From CAZTLI01 sp964614375 (lineage in GTDB: Bacteria > Chloroflexota > Anaerolineae > Aggregatilineales > Phototrophicaceae): a stretch of DNA of 12,080 bases. The notes below the pieces were generated by a model. The model worked only from the letters and a program-made list of their open reading frames with translations, was not told where the DNA came from and did no database searches. The stretch spans positions 1 to 12,080 of the forward strand of contig CAZTLI010000133.1 of assembly GCA_964614375.1 (NCBI GenBank). Direction: 5' to 3'. Position 1 is the stretch's first letter, and the number at the start of each line of letters is the position of its first letter. This document shows, piece after piece, positions 7,382 to 12,080 of this stretch. The position numbers and the translations under genes are program-made.

Positions 7382-8212
7382 ATGGATGACAATCTCCCGG
7401 TCTATCAGGCACTTGTCGAAGCCCAGACCACGGGCAAACAAGCGGTACTGGTCACCATTATTGAAACGCAGGGGTCAATACCGCGTCATACCGGCAGCAA
7501 GATGCTGGTGTACGCCGACGGGTCTATCGTGGGCACGGTTGGCGGCGGCGCGATGGAATCGCGGGCGATTGAGGCGGCGAAAGCAGCGCTGGCGAGTGGT
7601 GAATCACGCCTAGAAGCCTACACCCTAAACAACCTTGATGACGGTGACCCCGGCATTTGTGGCGGCACTGCGAAGATGTTCTTCGAGCCATTAGGTGTCG
7701 CGCCATTACTGCTAATTATTGGTGTGGGTCATACGGGGAAGGCTCTGGCAGAATTGGGCAAATGGGCAGGTTTTCGTGTCGTGATTTCGGATGACCGTGC
7801 GGAATTTTGCAACGCGGACTATTTACCGGATATGGATGCGTATATTGTTTGCAAACCTGGCGACATCGCTGACCATATCACAATTGACGAACAAACCTAC
7901 ATCGCCGCACTCACACGCGGATTGCCAGTTGATATTGACCTTATCCCTCGCCTGCTCCAAACGCCTGCCCCATACATTGGTGTCATTGGTAGTCGGCGGC
8001 GCTGGGCTTTGACCGTTAAAGCCCTCAATGAGGAACGCGGCCTATCGTCTGATGAACTCGTCCGTATCCATGCCCCCATCGGCTTAGAAATCGAAGCCGA
8101 AACGCCTGTCGAAATTGCAGTTAGCATCCTTGCCGAAATCATCATGATACGACGCGGTGGCACAGGTAAACCGATGCAATGGATAGGTGAAGTTGATGCC
8201 GAAAATGTGTAA
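7382..8212 (+). CDS. xdhC: XdhC/CoxI-family molybdenum-hydroxylase maturation protein
   Basis: XdhC-family proteins bind molybdenum cofactor, help sulfurate it and deliver it to xanthine-dehydrogenase-type enzymes. The protein has 276 residues. The N-terminal XdhC_CoxI domain shows GSIPRHTGSKMLV (31-43), GTVGGGAMES (51-60) and GDPGICGGTAKMFFEP (88-103; the Cys is in the position implicated in cofactor handling). A C-terminal Rossmann domain follows with IIGVGHTGKALAEL (112-125), SDDR (136-139), IGVIGSRRR (199-207) and HAPIGLEIEAETPVEIAVS (230-248). In many relatives the segment before the GSRR motif reads Thr-Arg-Gly-His; here it is TRGLPVDID (178-186), so the His is missing. The start is ATG 7382, 5 nt after the previous stop, with no strong ribosome-binding site. 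A molybdenum-hydroxylase subunit gene lies about 1 kb downstream, fitting its role. Confidence 0.85.
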   Translation: MDDNLPVYQALVEAQTTGKQAVLVTIIETQGSIPRHTGSKMLVYADGSIVGTVGGGAMESRAIEAAKAALASGESRLEAYTLNNLDDGDPGICGGTAKMFFEPLGVAPLLLIIGVGHTGKALAELGKWAGFRVVISDDRAEFCNADYLPDMDAYIVCKPGDIADHITIDEQTYIAALTRGLPVDIDLIPRLLQTPAPYIGVIGSRRRWALTVKALNEERGLSSDELVRIHAPIGLEIEAETPVEIAVSILAEIIMIRRGGTGKPMQWIGEVDAENV

Positions 8213-8265
8213 TGTCATCTATTTTGTTACAAAACAGGCAGTAGTGTTATGGGAACAAATGCGCT

Positions 8266-8889
8266 GTGAAAATAATGTTTGTTAGCGATACCGTTTTGCC
8301 ACAGCTTGAAAATGCAAGTAATCTGCGGCGACAATATCATGATGTTGAAGTGGTTGTGAGTTGTGGCGATTTGCCGCCGGTATATTTGGAATATATCGTC
8401 TCTATCCTAAATGTTCCCCTGCTCTACGTCCGCGGCAATCACGATACGCAATATGAAATGAATCCACCCGGCGGTATTAATCTGCATCAAAATATTTTCG
8501 AGTATAAAGGATTAACTTTCGTTGGTCTGGAAGGGTCAATTAAATACAACGATGATCCTGTAAAATATTCACAGTTTGACATGCGCCGGATGGTGTTAGG
8601 ACTTGCCCCGCGCTTGCTCTATCGCAAGCGTAAATATGGCTATGGCGCAGACATTTTTGTCGCCCATTCACCCGCACGCGGAATTCATGACGAAGAGGAT
8701 TTTCCCCACAACGGATTTGAAGCATTTTTGTGGTTTTTGAAATGGTATCGCCCACGATATATGGTTCATGGGCACGTCCATACATGGGATAGGCGTAAAA
8801 CCACCCGAAGCGACTATCTCGATACGCATGTGGTCAATATCAACCCCATGACTCTCATTGACATTGATCCTATGACACAAGTCGATTGA
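8266..8889 (+). CDS. Calcineurin-like metallophosphoesterase
   Basis: A dimetal phosphoesterase-fold protein of 207 residues. Visible metal-site motifs: VSDTV (6-10; the Asp of motif I, but Val in place of the usual His), CGDLP (33-37), RGNHD (56-60), VAHSP (132-136) and HGHVH (168-172). The residues between, such as VYLEYIVSILNVPLLYVRG (39-57), resemble a bacterial subfamily that, as I recall, also lacks the motif I His. The substrate is unknown; cyclic nucleotides, nucleotides and other phosphoesters are all possible. The start is GTG 8266, giving the expected hydrophobic first strand MKIMFVSD; ATG 8275 is an internal alternative that would cut this strand. A weak GGGA (8251-8254) lies 11 nt upstream. 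It follows xdhC by 53 nt on the same strand, with no visible functional link. Confidence 0.85.
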   Translation: MKIMFVSDTVLPQLENASNLRRQYHDVEVVVSCGDLPPVYLEYIVSILNVPLLYVRGNHDTQYEMNPPGGINLHQNIFEYKGLTFVGLEGSIKYNDDPVKYSQFDMRRMVLGLAPRLLYRKRKYGYGADIFVAHSPARGIHDEEDFPHNGFEAFLWFLKWYRPRYMVHGHVHTWDRRKTTRSDYLDTHVVNINPMTLIDIDPMTQVD

Positions 8890-9192
8890 CGATTTGAGAT
8901 AAGCACCATTCAGTTTATCGGCGTTTAATAAGAGCTTTAATAAAATCCATAATCTTACCTGATTTCACCTGCTTATCGGGCAATCCACAAATTGATCGTA
9001 TGACCAACAGTTTACATGTCTGTTGTGAATTGTACCCATTGGTTATCAACTCTCTCACGTCTTTAATAGAATTGTGATATGGTAGTACCAATCAAACAAG
9101 ATACACCGTGATTGTTCACCAATTGTTGACTGAGTTGCGGTATAATCTTGTGCAACTCTAGGATGTCACGAAATAAAGTAGGCCATTGCACC
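8890..9192. other. AT-rich intergenic region before the FAD/[2Fe-2S] gene
   Basis: About 300 nt without a convincing gene on either strand and visibly richer in A and T than the flanking genes. It contains a direct repeat of TTATCGG (8915-8921 and 8973-8979), a small inverted repeat CAACAG/CTGTTG (9005-9010 and 9020-9025, 9-nt loop), a GTGA-TTGT-TCAC mini-palindrome (9108-9119) and a TATAAT at 9141. I see no tRNA or riboswitch-like fold. It probably holds the promoter and control sites of the downstream operon. Confidence 0.5.
9141..9146 (+). promoter_or_regulatory. Candidate -10 box (TATAAT) for the FAD/[2Fe-2S] gene
   Basis: A perfect TATAAT 46 nt before the ATG at 9193, giving a leader of about 40 nt. 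TTGACT (9126-9131) lies just upstream but only 9 nt away, too close for a normal -35. TTGTTC (9113-9118) is 22 nt away, too far. Only the -10 is convincing. Confidence 0.4.
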
Positions 9193-10617
9193 ATGTGGGA
9201 TAATTACTTCACTGTCACGTCCATCGCTCAAGCCATGGAATTACTAGCCGAACATCAAGATCATGCGCGGATTATTGCGGGTGGCACAGACATCATCCTC
9301 GAACTCGAACGTGGGCAGCGTTCCGATGTGCATGCCCTGATTGATATTACGCGCGTTCCGGGATTAGACCAAATCACGCTGCATGGCGATGAAATCCATT
9401 TAGGGCCGCTGGTCACACACAATCAGGTCATCGCTAGCGAATTACTCGTCCACCGTGCCCTACCCTTAGCGCAGGCCTGTTTAGAGGTGGGAGCGCCTCA
9501 AATTCGCAATCGGGCAACTGTTGCCGGGAACTTAATTACGGCATCACCAGCCAACGATACTATCACACCTTTGATGGCACTGGGCGCGAAGGTGACACTC
9601 GCCTCGCTTGAAGGCGAACGAACAGTGCCGCTGGCGGAATTTTATACAGGGTTACGTCAAACCGTGATGCGTCCTGATGAAATGCTGACTCGAATCACAT
9701 TTCCCGCACTCGCAAACACCGAACGCGGCATATTTATCAAACTCGGTCTGCGGCGCGCGCAAGCGATTTCTGTTGTGGATTGTGCCGTCGTCCTCGGTTT
9801 TGATGGTGACACAGTTACCAGAGCAGCGATTACGCTCGGCAGTGTTGCCCCGACCATAATTCGCGTTCCAGTTGCCGAATCATCCCTCATCGGGCGTAAG
9901 CTCACAGCCGAGACGATTGCGGAAGCGGCAAAACTCGCGGCAGCCACACCAACACCTATCGACGACGTTCGCAGCACAGCGATCTACCGGACTGAAATGA
10001 TTAAGGTTATCATTGCACGGGCGCTGCGGGCACTCGCTGCTGGAGACGAAGCTGCCAATTGGCCCAAAACAATGGCGATGTTATGGGGCCACAACAATGG
10101 TCATGTCACAGATGGATTGCCTACGCCCTTCTCACATACCCACAACGAACCCATTGAAACCACCATTAATGGCAACCCCGTGACCATCGCAACCGGGCAA
10201 GACAAGACATTGCTACGTTTTTTGCGAGAAGACGCACATCTCCCCGGCACAAAAGAGGGCTGTGCAGAAGGGGAATGCGGTGCATGTACCGTGTTTTTAG
10301 ATGGCGCAGCGGTAATGGCGTGTATGGTCTGTGCCCCGCGCGCGCATGGCGCAGATATTGTGACGATTGAAGGATTGCAAACCAACGGAAAACTGCACCC
10401 AATACAAGATGCCTTTATTGGCAATGCTGCGGTGCAGTGTGGCTATTGTACACCGGGCTTTTTGATGGCAGGGGCAAAATTACTGGAAGAGCACCCCAAT
10501 CCCACACAAGAGCAAATTACGCAAAGCATCAGTGGCAATCTCTGCCGCTGTACCGGATATTATAAGATTATCGACGCATTTCATGCTGCTAGTCGTCAAC
10601 TACAGACGGAGGACTGA
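9193..10617 (+). CDS. Fused FAD-binding and [2Fe-2S] subunit of a molybdenum hydroxylase (CoxM-CoxS type)
   Basis: Carries electrons from a molybdenum active site through [2Fe-2S] clusters to FAD in xanthine-dehydrogenase/CO-dehydrogenase-type enzymes. Of 474 residues, about 1-285 form the FAD domain, with IAGGTDIILEL (28-38), TVAGNL (109-114) and a PANDTITPLMALGA segment (119-132). After a linker, about 320-470 form the [2Fe-2S] domain with all eight cysteines: 357, 362, 365 and 377 (GCAEGECGACTV...MAC) for the ferredoxin-like cluster and 416, 419, 451 and 453 (QCGYCTPG, CRCTG) for the second cluster. The order FAD then FeS is the reverse of eukaryotic xanthine dehydrogenase. I chose ATG 9193 (MWDNYF) because CoxM relatives typically begin this way; ATG 9163 or TTG 9148 would extend the N-terminus. 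No molybdenum subunit is encoded in the window. Confidence 0.9.
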   Translation: MWDNYFTVTSIAQAMELLAEHQDHARIIAGGTDIILELERGQRSDVHALIDITRVPGLDQITLHGDEIHLGPLVTHNQVIASELLVHRALPLAQACLEVGAPQIRNRATVAGNLITASPANDTITPLMALGAKVTLASLEGERTVPLAEFYTGLRQTVMRPDEMLTRITFPALANTERGIFIKLGLRRAQAISVVDCAVVLGFDGDTVTRAAITLGSVAPTIIRVPVAESSLIGRKLTAETIAEAAKLAAATPTPIDDVRSTAIYRTEMIKVIIARALRALAAGDEAANWPKTMAMLWGHNNGHVTDGLPTPFSHTHNEPIETTINGNPVTIATGQDKTLLRFLREDAHLPGTKEGCAEGECGACTVFLDGAAVMACMVCAPRAHGADIVTIEGLQTNGKLHPIQDAFIGNAAVQCGYCTPGFLMAGAKLLEEHPNPTQEQITQSISGNLCRCTGYYKIIDAFHAASRQLQTED

Positions 10618-10620
10618 TCA

Positions 10621-11067
10621 ATGTCAGATTATCGTGGTGATGGTTATGAAGGTGGTGGCAGCCTTAAACAGGCGGAAAAGAAAAATAAAATTACCTCCTT
10701 TTTGGGCGTAATCGGGTTTGTCGCAGCCGTGGTATTTTTGGGAATTGCATTCGTCCTATCCGGCCCGGTGACGGACATGCTTTCCAACTCGATTGCGGGT
10801 TTCCCTACCAATACCATAGACTTTGGAACATCAAGCATACCTGTTATGCAGGTGTTCGTCATCGTTGTCTTGTTCATGTTGTTCATGCTGGTGAGTTGGA
10901 TGGTTTACGCCTTCTTCACACCAAAACCCGAAAAAGAAGTGAGTGAAAACGTGCTGGCAAAAGAACGCGAAGCCACACGTCGTGAACAACTCGCTATGAA
11001 AAAACGCAAACAGCTTATGAATAAACAACGTGCGGATATGAATCGTCAACGCAGTCGTGAACGCTAA
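10621..11067 (+). CDS. Small two-helix membrane protein with basic C-terminal tail
   Basis: Not recognised. It has 148 residues. The N-terminus is polar and glycine-rich (about 1-24). Two predicted membrane helices follow (about 26-47 and 75-98), separated by a ~27-residue loop containing a FGTSSIPV stretch (68-75). The tail (100-148) is highly charged and probably helical, ending in a run rich in Lys, Arg and Gln (KKRKQLMNKQR and after). The basic tail and both termini are likely cytoplasmic by the positive-inside rule. GGAGG (10608-10612) lies 8 nt before the ATG, and the upstream FAD/FeS gene ends 3 nt before it, so the two are very probably co-transcribed and perhaps coupled. Anchoring a complex to the membrane or binding nucleic acid with the tail are both possible; I claim neither. 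Confidence 0.8.
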   Translation: MSDYRGDGYEGGGSLKQAEKKNKITSFLGVIGFVAAVVFLGIAFVLSGPVTDMLSNSIAGFPTNTIDFGTSSIPVMQVFVIVVLFMLFMLVSWMVYAFFTPKPEKEVSENVLAKEREATRREQLAMKKRKQLMNKQRADMNRQRSRER

Positions 11068-11086
11068 GTAATTCCGAATTCGAAGC

Positions 11087-11093
11087 GAGGAGG
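11087..11093 (+). promoter_or_regulatory. Orphan Shine-Dalgarno-like sequence (GAGGAGG)
   Basis: A strong ribosome-binding-site word with no ATG, GTG or TTG at normal distance in a long frame. The nearest start of the next gene (ATG 11144) is 50 nt away, with a hairpin between. It may be chance, or it may become useful if the hairpin brings it closer to the start. Confidence 0.3.
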
Positions 11094-11097
11094 ACAC

Positions 11098-11131
11098 AGA
11101 AGCGGCAGTTGAATCGTCAACCGCCGCTTTT
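11098..11131 (+). terminator. Probable intrinsic terminator after the FAD/FeS-membrane protein operon
   Basis: AGCGGC (11101-11106) pairs with GCCGCT (11123-11128). After one A-C mismatch, GTTGA (11108-11112) pairs with TCAAC (11117-11121) around a 4-nt loop, ATCG. A-T and G-U pairs can extend the base outward, and four Ts (11128-11131) follow the stem. It lies 33 nt after the stop of the small membrane protein. The U-run is short, so termination may be partial. Confidence 0.6.
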
Positions 11132-11143
11132 GCACAATTAATT

Positions 11144-12080
11144 ATGGACAGAACAGTACCCAAAACAGGCACCGAAGAAATTCAACTGTACATGCGGACC
11201 TATTATTCGCTGCTTCGCTCTACAGACGCCATTCAAATCGAGTCTCTGGTCGAAAGCCACATGGCAATGAATTCGACCCTGCACGTCAAAGCCCGCGATA
11301 CCGAACCAGATGTTCCGGCGCTGATCTATAGTTCACTGCGTTTACCCGCCTCCATCACAAGCGTGAAAACAGTTGTCGTGGCACAAATCGAAAAGTCGTT
11401 TATCGACAATGATTATGGCGATGTTTCGCGGTGGGCACGGGTCGGCGCGCCCGGTAGACGGCGGCGTGTACATTTCAACGGAATCGACACCTTAGCCGTT
11501 TTCATCGCCAGTCGGTCTGATATTGACGATCTTGTGCCGATTTTGACTGCCTATCAGATCGAATGGAACAAAATGCACGCGCTGCTGCAAACCGGGCAAT
11601 TGACCCATTTCCTGGCTGAAAACGAGGGTCGAACAACACTGCTGGAAAAATGGGAGCGTAAGTTAGTCGCACAGGTGCTCAAAATCGAATCGGCAGATGT
11701 CAAACGCCTACAAGTGGTATGGGGGGATGATTTCATCTCAACGCTCACCCTCATGGCAAATGAACGAAAGCAGATAGCTCTTCGCTTAATTTCCAGTTCA
11801 CTGGTCGATTACCGGCGTGCAACCGCAAAGTGGTGGCGTGAATTGCGCGACGGCGCGCTTACGTTCGGTGTTGATCCAGAAGAACGTCCCGTCTACTTTG
11901 TATCCAGCAATACCCACTCGCTTGTAAACTTGTTAAGTGGTTTCGCACGGCGTGAAGAGCAAAATCTGCTGAACTATCTGGAACAATGTAACGAAGACGG
12001 CTTGTTAGCCGAATATCGAGAAGTTCAACGCGGGGATGGTAACAAAAGTCTGGAAAATTTCCTCTACTATGTGCTGAAAA
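11144..12080 (+). CDS. Unrecognised protein, 3' partial (runs off the window)
   Basis: A reading frame open from ATG 11144 to the last base, 312 codons without a stop. Codon use resembles the neighbouring genes and the residue composition is protein-like. The N-terminus reads MDRTVPKTGTEEIQLYMRTY, followed by YSLLRSTDAIQIESLVESH (21-39). Other landmarks are a basic patch RRRR (105-108), paired tryptophans KWWREL (229-234) and a helical, charged C-terminal part with FARREEQNLLNYLEQ (267-281). I see no signal peptide, membrane helix or recognised catalytic motif, so it is probably cytoplasmic. It vaguely recalls an uncharacterised family of conserved unknowns in Chloroflexota and Actinobacteria (possibly DUF6909), but I cannot confirm this. 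The frame is also open upstream to 11072 without an ATG, GTG or TTG, so 11144 is the first usable start; ATG 11192 is an alternative. It lies just after the terminator hairpin and may have its own promoter. Confidence 0.75.
   Translation, partial: MDRTVPKTGTEEIQLYMRTYYSLLRSTDAIQIESLVESHMAMNSTLHVKARDTEPDVPALIYSSLRLPASITSVKTVVVAQIEKSFIDNDYGDVSRWARVGAPGRRRRVHFNGIDTLAVFIASRSDIDDLVPILTAYQIEWNKMHALLQTGQLTHFLAENEGRTTLLEKWERKLVAQVLKIESADVKRLQVVWGDDFISTLTLMANERKQIALRLISSSLVDYRRATAKWWRELRDGALTFGVDPEERPVYFVSSNTHSLVNLLSGFARREEQNLLNYLEQCNEDGLLAEYREVQRGDGNKSLENFLYYVLK

Noticed and set aside
8224..8250. TTGTTA ... TGTTAT as a promoter for the metallophosphoesterase gene
   Set aside because: The spacer is 15 nt and both boxes are poor; not distinguishable from background.
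8898..8919. GATAA/TTATC hairpin after the metallophosphoesterase as a terminator
   Set aside because: Only 5 AU-rich pairs with a 12-nt loop and no U-tract; too weak.
9005..9025. CAACAG/CTGTTG inverted repeat as a regulator-binding site
   Set aside because: Six base pairs with a 9-nt spacer is expected by chance in a 300-nt AT-rich gap, and no matching copy is seen elsewhere in the window.
8890..9147. tRNA or small RNA gene in the longest gap
   Set aside because: No cloverleaf arms, T-loop motif or terminator-ended structured segment could be found by eye.

Overview
The window (about 12 kb, roughly balanced GC, every recognised gene on the + strand) looks like a bacterial chromosome segment. 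The gene content best fits a Chloroflexota-type organism: single-domain cofE, cofD and cofC beside a stand-alone FbiB-like nitroreductase, a large GT-C-type membrane protein with a long C-terminal soluble part, and a fused FAD/[2Fe-2S] molybdenum-hydroxylase subunit. The taxon is inferred from gene style, not from a marker gene. The contig is a draft: there is a 10-N gap at 5132-5141, and both ends cut through genes.

Region 1 (1-4688) is a coenzyme F420 cassette. In order it holds npdG (F420:NADP oxidoreductase, 5' end outside the window), cofE (F420 gamma-glutamyl ligase), a nitroreductase resembling the C-terminal half of actinobacterial FbiB, cofD, cofC, and an LLM-class (luciferase-like) F420-dependent oxidoreductase. 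The junctions are tight: a 2-nt gap for npdG-cofE, a 10-nt overlap for nitroreductase-cofD, a TAATG stop/start for cofD-cofC, and a 3-nt gap to the LLM gene. CofC activates a phosphorylated three-carbon acid with GTP, and CofD transfers it to the deazaflavin Fo. The nitroreductase probably reduces a dehydro intermediate, and CofE adds the glutamate tail. NpdG and the LLM enzyme then use the finished cofactor. The genes that make Fo itself (cofG/cofH or fbiC) are not in the window.

Region 2 (4689-7376) is a short intergenic region with a strong inverted repeat and a TATAAT box, followed by one large membrane glycosyltransferase-like gene. The gene is split on paper only because the 10-N gap does not preserve the reading frame.

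Region 3 (7382-11067) carries an xdhC-type molybdenum-hydroxylase maturation gene, a small metallophosphoesterase, a ~300-nt AT-rich gap with a promoter-like TATAAT, a gene fusing the FAD subunit (CoxM-like) to the [2Fe-2S] subunit (CoxS-like), and a small two-helix membrane protein. The large molybdenum catalytic subunit is absent.

Region 4 (11068-12080) begins with a terminator-like hairpin. It is followed by a long reading frame that runs off the window end and that I do not confidently recognise. I see no tRNA, rRNA, CRISPR array, insertion sequence or phage gene. No clearly new multi-gene system is evident. The most interesting points are the split FbiB arrangement, the FAD/FeS fusion without its catalytic partner, and the unrecognised 3' gene.
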